From NCBI GenBank assembly GCA_015680685.1, contig MNCI01002015.1, forward strand, positions 123,478 to 187,477: a stretch of DNA of 64,000 nucleotides. The letters are read 5' to 3'. Made by a program: the position numbers and the translations under genes. The notes under the pieces were generated by a model, which had not been told where the DNA came from, did not search any database, and worked only from the letters and a program-made list of their open reading frames with translations. Origin of the DNA: Gnetum montanum (Eukaryota > Streptophyta > Gnetopsida > Gnetales > Gnetaceae). Shown in pieces: positions 11,626 through 23,811 of the stretch. Every line of letters begins with the position of its first letter. Positions within the stretch are counted from its first letter, which is position 1.

Positions 11626-13690
11626 AATGAAAACTTGTCCTCAAGTGAAGAAGAGGAGGAAAAATTTCTTTACAACACATATTGGGTAGGTATGGGATTA
11701 TTTACTGACATTAAAAATTGACTCAAATAAAATAGACAAACTCTGAATGCCCAAGTGTATGAAATTACAATTTTTTTTACAACATGGAATGTTCATGATA
11801 AGAGAAGTGAACACCCTAGATAATAATGACATCCAACACCTCTTGGCAGTAGAAGAATGAGAGAGAATATTTCCTATGATCATGAATGGTCCTCATTGTG
11901 TAGTCCTATTGCATCATCCTTGGTGAAGATAGTCCTGCTTCTAGTCCATGCTTCCCATTACAATCACAATAGAATCATGAATTAATATGCAATGTGTAAC
12001 ACATAACTATTAAATGCCTTATCTCGTCAATGGTTACACTTGGCTAGGTTGTGATTATGGTTGATTTTTTCCTTAAGTAGTGTTAGTAGAAAGGGTAATA
12101 GATAAGGTTAATTAAATTAAGTGGTCCATTAAATTTGAAAAAGTTCAATACAAGGAAATATTTGAAGAGGGCATCAAAATTCACAACAATAAAAAGGAAA
12201 GTTCACTAAAAACTATTATGAAGATGTGCATAATTGGATGTCATTGATGGGATAAACAAAAAGAATTTGATTGTAAGAGTGTCTACGAGTAAAGAACTTA
12301 ACCAACCCAACCAAAAGATATGCAAGTGGATCCTCCCCAAAGCAAGCATAGGCCTTTTATGCCGTTGCATAACTTCAAACCAAAGAGTTCATGGGCTCCA
12401 TAGATAATTAATGGTTACAAAAGGCTAATTACAAAACCCAAAAGAAACTAACTAAGAATTCCATCACATCAAACCAAAACATGAAACTGGTAGCGAGGTG
12501 AGACATGGAAAGCATAAATGGATGAGATAGAGAGTGGAATGGAGTTCTTAATTATGGTCACATGAAGTCCCTTATGGATTTGTGGTTAAATGACTTAATA
12601 GGGTTCATCCTTATTCGAGACCAAAACCAATCATGTTTAGTGACTTTGCATCATCATTCTAAGACTAATCCATCCCCTGAGACATAAGAGTGCTCCCACA
12701 GAACAACCAACATTCCTTATTAGAGATGGAGTAGAAAGTGAGGAAGGGCCTTAGTTAGAGGAGAATAGTCCCATAACTAGTTCTTGTAGTCCATTTATTC
12801 TATTTAAGGGGTGTGCTTTGCATTTCCATTGCTTTTCTCTTTTCTTTTTTTTTGAAATGGGAACCACACCATGCAAAGACACATATACTTATTTTGTCCA
12901 AGGGATGTGCTTTGAATTTCATCATTTTGTTTGTCTGATGAGAACCACATTATGCGAGGACGTATGCATTTATTTTGTCTAAGAGGTGTACTTTGAATTC
13001 TCATCACTTTTTTTTTCTTTTTTTCTTGATGAGAACCACACCATGGAAGGACTTATTCAACTTCCTTTTATTGGATGACACAGAATGGTAAGAAGTCCAT
13101 GAAAACACACATGCATCCAGGTAAATAGAAAAGCACAAAGAATACTGAATCCCCTTGAAGCAACACCCTGTTCAAACCTTTGAATCCTTCCCAATTCCAA
13201 AAACTACCAAAGTCACAAATTTATTAAAGTTTTATTAATGAAAAAGGGACTACACATTTCCAAAACAAAAAAAAAAAAACCAATAGAGTTTGTGTATGGG
13301 TGGATGTTGTCGACTCACTGCCTATTGCATAGAAAAGAAACCATGTCCTAATTATCCATAACAAAATTCAAAGCTAGAACCTAGACACCAATAATCAAAT
13401 AACAAAAATAATACATACCACCATCAAGTAATGCACTTATTAACAAAAAGTTAGAAAATCACACCAAATAAAAGAAAATATAAAAGAAAATGTAAAATGT
13501 TTAAGAAATATCACATGTACTAACAATGGTGGAAAAAAATTAGAAAATATTAATAACATAAAAACAAAAAGATGTAAAATAAAGAATGTTTAAAACAAAA
13601 AGTTGTAAAATAAAAAATGTGTAAAATAAAAAAGTTGAAAAACTAAGGAGTCACTTTATATGATTAACATGAGTGGTCATCTTTCCCACG
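11626..13690 (-). other. Element A spacer between integrase and PPT
   Basis: Non-coding, about 2 kb, homologous at DNA level to the spacers of E and C. The segment around 12300-12360 (AACCAAAAGATATGCAAGTG) recurs at about 46755. The GTGGAACCACACCATG-type segments at 12860-13040 recur at about 47340 and 55050. Bases 12790-13040 contain a locally repeated unit (GGGGTGTGCTTTG... / AAGGGATGTGCTTTGAATTTC / AAGAGGTGTACTTTGAATTC) about three times. At 13678-13699 a decayed PPT-like motif marks the end of integrase. Confidence 0.6.
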
Positions 13691-13699
13691 ACTAAGTTG

Positions 13700-14900
13700 A
13701 AAGGAGGAGATCCAAAATATGGATTGTGGTTATCCATCTAATGGGATGATTGTTGTATTGGCTAGTGTACACTCATGGAAAAGTTTAATTTGTTGGATGT
13801 TGACCAACTATTTTTTATTTGGGCTCTCAAGTTTATAGATGATCATGGCCCCAGAAGGAAAAGTATCATAAATAATGTAAGGTCCTTCCCATAGTGTTTG
13901 GAACTTAGTTCATTGAGGTACGTGTGTGGGGTTTTAGTAGAGAACCTTATCTCCCAATTGAAATTTAACTTTTCAAATTTTTAGGTAATGACACTTTTTG
14001 TTATAGGCCTTGTGCAACTTGTTAGATGATAGGGCTACTAATAAATTTTTTTCTAGTAAGTTGAGACTCATTAGTCTTTATTTTTGGGCTAGACTCAAGT
14101 CAAGGTCAAGGTCACAAGTTGTTGAAAGTGTACAGATCTCTGATTCAATAGGAAGTATTGGTAATTTTCTATACACAAGCTCATAGGGAGAGTAGCCTAT
14201 AGGAAGTTTCCATGTTGAGTAGTAGGCCCAAAGGGCATCATTGAGTTTTGTGCTCTAGTCCTTCCTATACTTGCTAATAGTTCTTATTAGTATCCTTGTG
14301 ATTTCCATATTGGTAACCTCAGCTTGATCATTAGCTTAGGGATGAAAAGGTGTTGTGAGTTTATGTACAACCCCCAAGCATTGCATGACCTTATGAAAAG
14401 TAGTGCCTGTAAAATGAGTTCCATTATTAGAAATTAATGCACGTGACACACCAAACTTGTTTACAACATTTTGTTGTACCAAATGAGTAGTAGTAGAGGA
14501 TATACAGTTGCTACTTTTACCCATCTCGTATAATAGTCAATAGCGACTATGATGTACACCTTTTCATTTAACATGGGTGTGATGGGACCCATGAAATCAA
14601 TGCCCCAATGTCGTATGGTTCTAGTGGTTGAATCCATTGTTGAGGTCCCTCCATTCAAGTAGTCATTCCACCATCTCATTGACATCATTTACAAGAGCAG
14701 GCATAATGATGAGCATCCCTAAAGAGTGTTGGGAAGTAGTACCTTGCCATCAAGATTTTAAAGGTTATGCATCTCCCATCATAATGTCCTCCATAAGGAC
14801 CTTCATGAGCATCTTGGAGAATGCATAGTTGGTCGGCATTAGGACACACCAATGAACCAGGCCATCGATGCACACCTTGTAGAGGTGTTCATTCATCTCC
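13700..14900 (-). pseudogene. Integrase, element A
   Basis: The domains read from 14900 downwards. The H-H-C-C zinc finger is at 14873-14690 (DAHEGPYGGHYDGR ... DAHHYACSCK). The catalytic core is at 14650-14300 with first Asp in [10 protein letters not shown], and the second-Asp block reads ALISNNGTHFTG, where the Asp is replaced by Asn. The Glu block follows the FHP segment near 14330. The C-terminal part runs to about 13700. Integrase would insert the cDNA into the host genome; the D-to-N change and several stops make this copy inactive. Confidence 0.8.
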
Positions 14901-15169
14901 ATGAAGTGCTTTACCTGGTGAAGAAACTGTTGTTTCTTTCGATGGTCTAACCCTTATGGCATCTCTTGAGTGAGAAGATAGGTGAGAATGCCATCATACC
15001 ATTTTAGCTCATTAGGCATTTGTTCAGTTATATTCCTAGCAAAGAGGAGTTCATTAAGAAACATATCAAAAGTGGGCTTTCTTCCTTTTTGTCATCCCAT
15101 CACAACTGAGACAAGTGATTAGTGATCACATTCTCAATGCCCTTTTGATTTACCATTGTAAGATCAAAT

Positions 15170-16750
15170 TCCTACAAGATCACCAACCACTGTATAACAC
15201 AGGGGCACACCATTGGTTTGTTCATTAAAAAGTGGATGGCACTATGGTCTATGTGCACAAACACCTTATATCCAAGCACATAATGGCTAAACTTTTTGAG
15301 AGCAAACACCATTACCATCAATTCCTTCTTTTTGGTGGTGTAGTTTAGTTGTGCACCCACAATGCTTTAGCTAGCATAGTGGATGTAGTATGGTCATTTC
15401 TTGTCACCTAATTGCATCAGCATAGCTCCAAAGACATAATTTGATGCATCTATCATGATATGAAACGGCCTAGACCAATCAAGTGCTTGTAGGATTAGAG
15501 TTTCTACAATCTTCTCTTTCAATTACTGGAATGCTTTCTCACATTTTGCAGTCTAGACAAAGTAAGAATCTTTCATTGTTAGCTCGACCAACAGGTTTGT
15601 GATCTTAGAGAAATTCTCTATGAATCGCTAATAGTAGCTAGTATGTCCAAGGAATGACCAAACATCTTTAACTATTTCTGGCTAGTGAGTTATTCCTTAG
15701 ATGATCCTTATTTTCTTAGGGTTCACATCAATTCTTGCTTGCGATATTCTGTGCCCCAGTACAATGTCCTCCTAGACCATAAGGTGACTTTCTACTAATT
15801 AATCCACAAGTTAGTTTTGACACATTATTTCAGCACTTGCTCTAGGTGGTCTAGGGCTTGCTCAAATGTAGCTCTATAAGTGGAGAAGTCATCCATGAAG
15901 ACTTCCACACCACTATCAATCTACTATTGAAAAATGCTTATGACTAGGCATTGGAATGTTGTAGGAACATTGCATAGACCAAACAACATCTTGCGATATG
16001 CAAAAGTCCCCCAGGGTCTTGTGAATGTTGTCTTTGCTTAGTCTTCTAGTGCAATTTAAATTTGGTTATAGCCACTATAACCATCCAAAAAACTGTAGTA
16101 GCAATGCCCAAATATTGTGTTGAGTACCTACTCAACAAATGGTAATGGAAAGTGATCTTTGAATATTACCATATTCAACAACTTGAAATCAATGCAGACC
16201 TGCCACTTGCCAGTTTTCTTTGGTACAATTACAAGTGGGCTAACCCACTCACTATTTGCAATGGGATAGATGAACCCTACTTTGAGGAGTTGCTCAATTT
16301 CCTCCTTGATGATCTACTTCAGTTTGGGATTCAATCACCTCTATGGCTATCATTTTGGCTTCATGTTTAGGTCAGTGTAGATGCAATGCTAGCATATCCT
16401 AGGATCAATCCTTGTGAGTTTAGGATATGACCAAGTAAAAGTTGTTGACCATCTTTTAACTACCTTTAATAACATCCTTTTCTATTTTAGAGCAAGTTTT
16501 GCATTGATTATAACTAGCTTCCCATTTTTCAAAATTACATATTTCATTCCAACCAATAACATTTTCATCTCATGGGGCTCTTGTTGGAATTTTTCAGGAA
16601 TTTCCAACTCTTCCCAATGAGTATCATCATTTGTGTCATTAGAGAGTTGGTGATGAACTTGCTCTAATTCATCCATGCTTGTGACATATGCACGTCAGGT
16701 TCTTAGTCGATTCCATGTAAAGTGTGTTACTTCTAGAATTAGCAGTCAGC
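15170..16750 (-). pseudogene. Reverse transcriptase and RNase H, element A
   Basis: RT reads from about 16370 down. Landmarks are WVSPLVIVPKKTGKWQVCIDF (16255-16195), YSFLDGYSGYN, then GVEVFMDDFSTY with an intact FMDD catalytic box at 15888-15899. RNase H follows (NYTTKKKELMVMVFALKKF and VHIDHSAIHFLMNKP, 15360-15200), including the conserved T-E/K-KE and TDHSA-type segments. The D of TDHS is kept, while E-to-K changes are visible in KKKEL. Numerous stops interrupt both domains. This is the usual Ty3/gypsy order between protease and integrase. Confidence 0.85.
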
Positions 16751-17300
16751 CACTGGGTGTCCTCCCATTTTGTGGTTGTTGCATACAAACACATTTGAAT
16801 TTATATTTCTGGTGCACACTATTTGCATGTAGAGATAGATGCTTGCTTTATGACCTAAAGTTTCTACACATAATTACACCCTGTATCGCTGTACGCAATG
16901 CATGGAACTCTCTTCTTCTTAATCTTTCCAAATGGATTTTCTTTAGATATCTCTAGGGAAAGATCTTTGATGCCCATTCGTGTATCTATGATGCTTATTC
17001 ATGCCCTTCCCATGATGATTGGAAAGTTGCTTTTGCAATTCTCCACTTTGATTACCAAGAAGTTGGTAGGAGAAGATCACCCACAGATAGTGGTGATAAT
17101 GTCTTTTACCAGTCCCAATGGAACAATGATGGACTAGTCTACCAATTCTAATCTAATGTTGCTCTTCTTGAGAGGGGGGAGGTTCTAGGCAATGTACATC
17201 TCATGAGAAATCAAATTAACACTAAAACCTGAATCAATGAGAGCCTTACATGATTTGTTCCCAACAATCTGCAAAGAAATTAAAGGACTTCTAGGATTAG
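16751..17300 (-). pseudogene. Aspartic protease, element A
   Basis: The 118-codon open frame at 17541-17185 ends in the active-site loop CKALIDSGFSVNLISHEMY, so Asp-Ser-Gly is intact. The remainder of the domain continues in other frames to about 16780 (INVKKGNFPIIMGRAWMSIIDTRMGIKDL-like, read with shifts). The upstream part is the P/S-rich linker that has been tandemly duplicated (see the entry at 17239-18224). Confidence 0.75.
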
Positions 17301-18224
17301 CTAATTTCTTAGGAAGGTTTCCTACATGGATCCAATCAGACATAGTATGGGTAAGCATTATAGTATAGATATTTGGTAGAGTTTGGTTTGAAGGAAGCTT
17401 GGAGGAATTTGATACAAAGGAGGAAGAGGCAAGAGTAGGGTGGTCAACTACGGGTATATAAAAGAGCTTAGGTGGACTATGGGGTTGAAAGAAAGGTCTT
17501 TTATTTGATTGAGCATTTGACCCCTCTGATTGATAATTCAATTACAAATTAATAGCCCTCATAGCATTACGTTGTTGTGGTTGAGCTAGCAATTTATCCT
17601 GCATAGGTGGAGTAGGTGGTAGCTATGTGGGTAGAGGAGGAGTATGTGCAGGGACAAGAGGAGGATAAGGGTAAGAGGTGGTATCCCTTTTTTCATGTGG
17701 TAAATGAGCTTGATAATAATCTTGAATTAAGGAGAGCCTTACATGGTTCATTCCTAGCAATCTACAAATAAATTAGACTTTTAGGATCAGCTAATTTCCT
17801 AGGAAGGTTTCTTACATGGATCCATTTAGACATAGTATGGATAAGCATTATGGTATGGATCCTTGGTAGAGTTTTCTTTGAAGGACACTCGAAGGAATTT
17901 GATATAGAGGAGGAAGAGGTAAGAGTAGGGTGGTCAATTGAGGGTATATGAGAGGGCTTATGTGGACTACGAAGTCGAAAAAAGGGTCTTTTCTTTGATC
18001 AGGCATTTGAACCCTCTGATTAATGATTCGATTGCAAATTAATAGCCCTCATAGCATTGCATTGTTGTAATTAAGTTGGTAGTTCATCTTGCATAGGTAT
18101 AGCAGGTGGTAGCTATGCAGGTGAAGGAGGAATATGTGTAGGGACAAGAGAAATACAAGGGTAAGAGGTGGTATCCCTTCTTTCATGTGACAAATGATCT
18201 CAATAATAATCCGAAGGAGGGTAG
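17239..18224 (-). repeat. 493-bp tandem duplication in gag-protease linker of A
   Basis: Units 17239-17731 and 17732-18224 run in the same order for their whole length. Both begin GAGAGCCTTACATG and pass through AGGAAGGTTTC, GACATAGTATGG, GGAGGAAGAGG, TAATAGCCCTCATAGCATT and AAGAGGTGGTATCCCTT. They are clearly diverged, by roughly one base in seven on inspection. 493 is not a multiple of three, so the duplication shifts the frame and places a truncated protease start ahead of a second linker. Confidence 0.85.
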
Positions 18225-20375
18225 TGATGCTGAAAATTAGAGACGTGACTAGAGGAGTCACATGGAGACATGGGTTGCTAAACATAGTAACCATATGGAT
18301 TAGGCTACTTGTAAGGATAGTGTTGCCTTAGCGGTGCCAACACCCATGATTGTGGTTGTTGCCACTATTGATATTGTTCATATGGTTGTGGTGGAGCTTC
18401 ACTTGGATAATACAGTTATTGTTGGTGGAACTGCCTAAGATTACCTTGAGGATAAGATAACCTTCTCGATGTTTGTCTTTATGTAAGTTGTGGATGTAAG
18501 GCGTACATCCTAGAGTCCTGTAGACGTGACACAATGAGGCAAAATCCATTAGGATGTTCATACTGACAGACGTCACACCTGTGATCATCCTTTGATTCAC
18601 TATCTGTAACTTCTTCGATTATAGCAATCTTACCCTTACCTTTGTGATATGCATGTTCAGCTTCCTTGCACCTCCTACACTCATGATCACTACCTTGTTC
18701 TTTGGACTCCTTAGCAATTTTGAGGATAACTTGGAATCTATTATCCATGGAGTCCCATAACTAATCAGCCTTGGCCATAAGTTCATATTGGGATTGTTGA
18801 AGTGGAAAGGTTTTCTTATTCGCCCCCTCATCAAATATGGACTCACCCTCACTATCGTAGAATTGAACCTCCCTCTTGCAAATGGAAGGATCATAGTTAT
18901 ATTCTTATGCACTTTCTCTTTTTCTTAGTTTTTCCTCCTCTTTGATGACCTGCTCTATTAATCTTTATATTTGATGGGCACTTAGTTTTGATAGCCACCC
19001 CTAGGCATAAACACCTGAAGCTCATTTACTATGTGGTGAAGTTGATTTAGTTGAGAATAACCATGGCTCAAAAATTTATGCATTACAGCGTAGTATAGGC
19101 TAATGGCAGCATCCAAGGATTCATTCCTTCCTTGTTTTCATCCTTGAATTTGCTTCCTTAAGTTGGACACCTTGGAGTATGTTTGATATTCATCATTAAG
19201 CAATTCCAACATGGTACTCCATCGTTTGATATATTTTGGCTCTAAGGACCAGCACCAATTTTCTACTTCTTTGATAAGTGTCTTGGGGAACAACTTCAGT
19301 TTCTACCACTTTTTCTCTATATTTTGCAAGGCACATGCATCTTGGAAAGCTTGAAGATGATTTTGTGGATCAAAGTTATCTCCTCATTCAAATCAAGGAA
19401 TAGTGTTCATGTCTAACCATTTGATCTGACTATCCTTCACATGCCTTATTGGAATTCTTACTACCTCTACAATGTTAAGCATACTTCAGGTAGCAAGTAG
19501 AGGCTCATTGAGGCCTTAATCATGGTGCTTATGATGCCCTCTACTACCCCTTCATTCATGGTGATGTGCCTCTCTTGAATGTTTGCACCCTTGATCTAAT
19601 CTTTCTTGATGGTCTCCTTGATCATTTTGGTCTCCTCGATCATTTCGTTCATTTCACTCACCTCCATCATGATTTTTCCTTCTACAATCATGGTCAGAGC
19701 TAGAAGAAGATGATTATGATGAAAGGGAAGAGGAAGAAGAACCAGTGTCATCACAGTGCCTACTTTCACCTCTTCGGTAATCATGACCATGATCATGATC
19801 TTTCTTTTTGTCTACATCCCTATGTTGACTTGCCCCTCTAGATCCTTCTTTGTCATTGGATCCTTTGTTACCAGAATCAAGATTGTGAATTATGGAGTGC
19901 AAGTTCTGATTTTGACCATCATCACTGAGGTCAAAGAGAGGAGTTTCATTGAATGGAAAACCCCCAGAGAAGGGTTCCCCACTAGCTTTTTGGTACAATA
20001 GGAATAGAGAATCGTTAAGTCCTTTTCCCTTCAAAAATTTATAGTGTTTCTCTAGCTGTTGGTCCTATAGATGTTGTGCTTTAGTGGGATGATAATCCCT
20101 AGCATTAGTATCTTCCATATTATACTCCGCATGATGGTCTTAGAGACCACATCGTGTACGCATTTGGTAGAGCATTGTAGGAACAGCTCGATTAGGTGGC
20201 AATACAATGTTACCTTCCATGTTACACCATTGTAGCTCTTCATCCTAGTGTAGGATGAAGGTAAAGTTTGGTTCATACTCATCAAAATGAGTATATAAAA
20301 TTTGAAATTATTGAGGCACTGGCTAATAAGCTCTATCAATCTTGGGTGGCGAATCACTCCTGTGAGAAGAAGGCA
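18225..20375 (-). pseudogene. gag, element A
   Basis: Gag reads from the ATG region near 20375 down to the linker. The N-terminus (20340-20060) includes PSSYTRMK...YNGVTWKV. A long S/D/H/G-rich low-complexity segment (20034-19600) follows. The capsid core then lies at about 19400-18900 (degraded; see the cleaner copies in C, D and G), with a zinc-knuckle-like C-x2-C..H..C stretch near 18680-18530. The low-complexity region is shared with D and G, where it reads as alternating S-rich and H/D-rich blocks. Multiple stops and frameshifts are present. Confidence 0.75.
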
Positions 20376-20518
20376 TTTTCGATTAGTGAAATAAAAGTCA
20401 CAGTGTGCTCTAAGTATTTGTTATAGTAACTATAAGATAATATATGACTCTTAGGTTTGTTCCAACAATTTAAATACTTTTCACTAGGTCCTAAATAGCA
20501 CACAAAACAACAAAAAGG

Positions 20519-20536
20519 TCCCTAGCAATGGTGCCA
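20519..20536 (-). other. Primer-binding site, element A
   Basis: On the minus strand TGGCACCATTGCTAGGGA lies one base after the LTR end. It matches 14 of 18 positions of the plant tRNA-Asp-type PBS (TGGCGCCGTTGCCGGGGA, from memory). All four differences are transitions at what would be CpG positions. This fixes the orientation of the element and the LTR 3' border. Confidence 0.75.
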
Positions 20537-20537
20537 A

Positions 20538-21369
20538 TGATGAATGGTGAGGTATTACTACGCCCAACCATACAAATCACTAAGGCGTTATGTGTGATCT
20601 AGTTGAATTTCATGGACCTATAGTTATCAAATGCACTAACTCTTCTAGGAAGTAAAATAGTCATTAAGAATGTTCATTGTCTTCCCAAGTATACTTGTGA
20701 AGCTCGAGGGTATGGTTTAAGTGTAATTGAGGTATATGATTTTTTATCATTTTATGTTTTATAGATGTAATCACCTACAACAAGAATGAAGAGTAGAATA
20801 ACTTAAAATCTAACTTGTTTACTACCTATCTAGCCTAACACAAGTGACTATCCCACTATCCTAGACATATCCTAAACACATATAGCACTACTAGGCTACC
20901 AAATGTTAAGCATTGCTAGGTTACCAAGTACTATATGAATGCTCGAAGTGGTCATGCTTGTGTTCATTAACTACTGCAAATAAATTGCTTAATTTAAATG
21001 CATTTAAATAGAAAGCATGAAAGTAAAGTGCATTAAAAGAAGTAGTAATCTATTCTTAGTGCTACAAGGATTGTCAAAAGAGTTCGTTTTATTCCCACCA
21101 CACTACTGCACTTAGGTACATTAGTGTTCAAACAAAGAACTATACATACTTAGACTCCTTCTGTGGGCACTCAAAAAATATTTTAACTTTGAGGAAAATA
21201 AACTACAAGAGCTTCACTAATATGGCTAAAAGCTAACTTCCAAAACTATGCAAAAACTGGAGCCCAGGTGCAGTATGTATAGACTTGGAGTATATACCCT
21301 GACATTGCATAGCTGGACCCTAATGTTGCATACGTGATGTTGTGCTATACAGCATAGATGTGTTCATCA
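20538..21369 (-). repeat. 5' LTR, element A (832 bp)
   Basis: Bounded by TGATGAATGG next to the PBS and by GTTCATCA at the outer end. Internally it has the blocks common to all LTRs here, including the ACTAGGCTACCAAATG / TAGGTTACCAAGTAC direct-repeat-like pair. The polyadenylation hairpin (about 21085-21150) is decayed in this copy. The five bases just outside are AGTAA (21370-21374); the partner duplication on the left was lost with the 3' LTR. Confidence 0.85.
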
Positions 21370-23075
21370 AGTAATAACACATTCCACCACTACTGTTGCA
21401 GGACTATAGACCATCCATGAGTCATTTGCAATAGATCGTAGAGACTATTAGTTAGGGAACAAGAGAGGAGACCAATTTCTATAGAGTTATTAATAGTGCC
21501 ATTCAGCCTAAAGTTTTTGCAAATCCAGTAAGTGGAAAAATTTCATTGAAATCAGAAGAAGAAGCCCAATGGTCACAATAGATCTCTAGGAACGTTGCAT
21601 TGTTCCAAGTGGTGCTTGAGATTGGAGAAGGAGCCACAATTATGGTTATGTAGCACCAAGATACAACAAGAGTAGCAAAAGTGATCATAGATCACATTAA
21701 GGAATCCTTTCTTGTACTTGTTGTGCCATCTATAAATTTAACTATAGCTAGGGATGCTCAAATGCTAGTTGGAACTTCAATGACTTCTACAAACAATGAA
21801 GATGTATTACACTAACTGCTATAGATTGGGTAAGTAATGAAAACTCTTTGTGACATCCCAAGTGATGTCATTGCAGTACATTCTAAACTCATTGCAACTA
21901 AGGATAAGCTGGTCATGGTAGAGACTAGGGCAAAGCATGTAGAGAATGAAATCCTCAAATTATAGAAAGAACTCATAGCCTTGCGAGTTGAATGTAGAGA
22001 CCCAACTCAATTCATTACGCCTGACCAGCTAGGATAATTCAAAATAGAACAAATGAATCACATGATTGAGCAAAACAAGTAAATGGAGAATAAGAAGGAG
22101 AAAGTGGTGTGGAATCCCTCAATAGCTAAAGCCCAAATATATGCACATGCTAAGGCACTCACCATAGCACAAGAAGAGAACAAGCAGCTCACTGCAGATA
22201 ATATGCAGTTAACCACTATGCAAAAACAAAAGAACATCCTAAAGAAAAGCATCCACTAGTTAAGAGAACAACTAGTGAGGGTAAACCAAGACATGAGCCA
22301 CCTCACATAAGAAACCAAAACCTTCTCAATGGAGGAGATACATGCTATTTGCTAGAAATCAACTATTGAAATAAGTGCATGGTAGAATGAGGTAAATAAA
22401 TATGAATGGCTAGAAGGAGATCCATATAGCAAAGGCTAGAATCAATTCCATATCAGCATAGAATCCAAATTGGCAACCCATGTTGGGTAGTTATGCCAAT
22501 GTCCACCAGGCAAAAGTTAAGAATAAAGACATGCAAATAGAGGATTTGAAAGAATACATGGGGCTAGCTAACCTTCACTATACTAACTTAGCCATGTTAA
22601 TAGCAGGTGGGCCCAAAACTAAACTAGAACAGTAAGTAGCAACCATGTATGCATTGTATGAAAAAGAGTTTGCAAATCAAAAAGATGCTCTATAGAAATT
22701 TTAGGTGAAAAATGCTAAATTAGAAGTAGTTAAGGATGGCTATTAAGGACAAAAAAATGTTGCAGTGAACCTAGCCTAAAGATTGTCTAACTATCATGAG
22801 TTATGAGCCAAGGCTAGGGCATTTGAGAAAGAGAAATGGTACATCAAAGCCAATCAGATGTTTCTGCAATTACCATGTCTATGGTATGTACTAGCTCCAT
22901 CACACATTGCACAACAAGCATGGATGGTGCANATACTAGCTCCATCACACATTGCACAACAGGCATGGATGGTGCATGATCCTAAAATGAAGGAAAAGAA
23001 ACTTCAAGCATTGCTCAACATATATAAATTTAAGAAGCCTAATGACAAGGGAAAGCAACCAATGGAGGAGCCATC
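21370..23075 (+). pseudogene. ORF-X, C-terminal coiled-coil part (element B)
   Basis: This continues ORF-X after element A. A long, charged, helix-prone region is rich in Q, K, E and L (for example KALTIAQEENKQLTADNMQL near 22150-22210). It is followed by a block alignable with E: MQIEDLKEYMGLANLHYTNL here against LQIEDMIEYMELANLCYANL in E. DPKMKEKKLQALLNIY aligns with DPQSKEEKMKALLDAF. In-frame stops occur throughout. An N at 22932 splits a 43-bp repeated segment, probably an unmerged contig overlap rather than biology. The order of conserved blocks supports one gene of about 650-700 codons. Function is unknown. Confidence 0.65.
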
Positions 23076-23079
23076 CTTA

Positions 23080-23811
23080 CTGAAAATTTTTCAGTTTGTT
23101 TTTGTGAGTTAGTCTTAAGTGTTTGGAAGTGTGAATGCTCATAGTGTAGTGTGATATAGTGTACGGAGTCTTTATTCGAGCATCTTGCACTTGGGCACAA
23201 GTGTGATTGACAATAAAGATCAAGCTATTTCATACTATTGCAACATTTTCCCAATTTATTGCTTTACTTAGAATAATGTTTACCATTTTTATATAGATTA
23301 CGATTTACTATTTCCTTAGTTAATGTTTTATGATTTCATGCAGTTTACTTTTGTTGTTGATTAGCATGCAGAATGGACACAATTGATTTCAAGTGTAAAG
23401 TGTGATCGTTTGGTAAACCAGTAGTATTACTGCTTAGTTCACCTAGTAGCCTAGTACTTGGTAATCATAGTAATGATTACATAAGCCCAAGACATGTACA
23501 AAAAATTAGGAACAAATATCGATTGCTTAGGATAGGATAGATTTGTTTACTGTTTCTTAGACTTAGAGACTATTATCCTTTTATCACATTTACTAGGAGT
23601 AAGATGCCCTACACAACATTAGTTATCATATACCTCACGATGAGTTAAACCATACCCATAGATTTCACTAGCTCATGTGGGAAGACAAGAATCTTGAGGT
23701 TTAACTAATTACTAGCATATTCACATTGCCTTGTCTATGGATTACAATTTGGTCATGCATGCACACCTGTGACTTGTATGGTTGGGTATTGGATTACTCC
23801 ACCACTCATCA
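23080..23811 (+). repeat. 3' LTR fragment, element B
   Basis: It lacks the U3 start and PPT. It contains the hairpin TCTTTATT (23169-23176) / AATAAAGA (23212-23219), the TGTGATCGTTTGGTAAACC and AGCCTAGTACTTGGTAATC blocks, and the terminal CACCACTCATCA. No PBS follows (CCTTCTATT instead), so this is a 3' LTR or solo LTR end. ORF-X just upstream makes 3' LTR the better reading. Confidence 0.75.

Larger units (their letters stand above)
11570..21369 (-). mobile_element. Ty3/gypsy element A, inserted in ORF-X of B
   Basis: A minus-strand element. Its parts on the map from high to low coordinate are 5' LTR (20538-21369), PBS, gag, duplicated linker, protease, RT, RNase H, integrase, spacer, PPT and a 3' LTR stub (about 11575-11611). 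It lies between the two halves of ORF-X of element B, so it inserted into B. The 3' LTR has lost all but about the first 40 bp of U3, apparently in a deletion that also removed adjoining ORF-X. It lacks ORF-X itself. RT keeps FMDD, but many stops (mostly explicable as C-to-T changes) interrupt the frames. Confidence 0.85.
7120..23811 (+). mobile_element. Ty3/gypsy element B (outer host of element A)
   Basis: A plus-strand element, 5'-truncated, with this order: gag C-terminus and protease (7120-8501), module spacer (about 8560-10700), ORF-X first part (10703 to about 11569), element A inserted in the opposite orientation, ORF-X second part (21370 to about 23075), and a 3' LTR fragment ending at 23811. 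RT, RNase H and integrase are missing: protease is followed within about 100 bp by the PPT-like motif that sits after integrase in A, C and E. No PBS follows the LTR, as expected of a 3' LTR. Confidence 0.7.
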
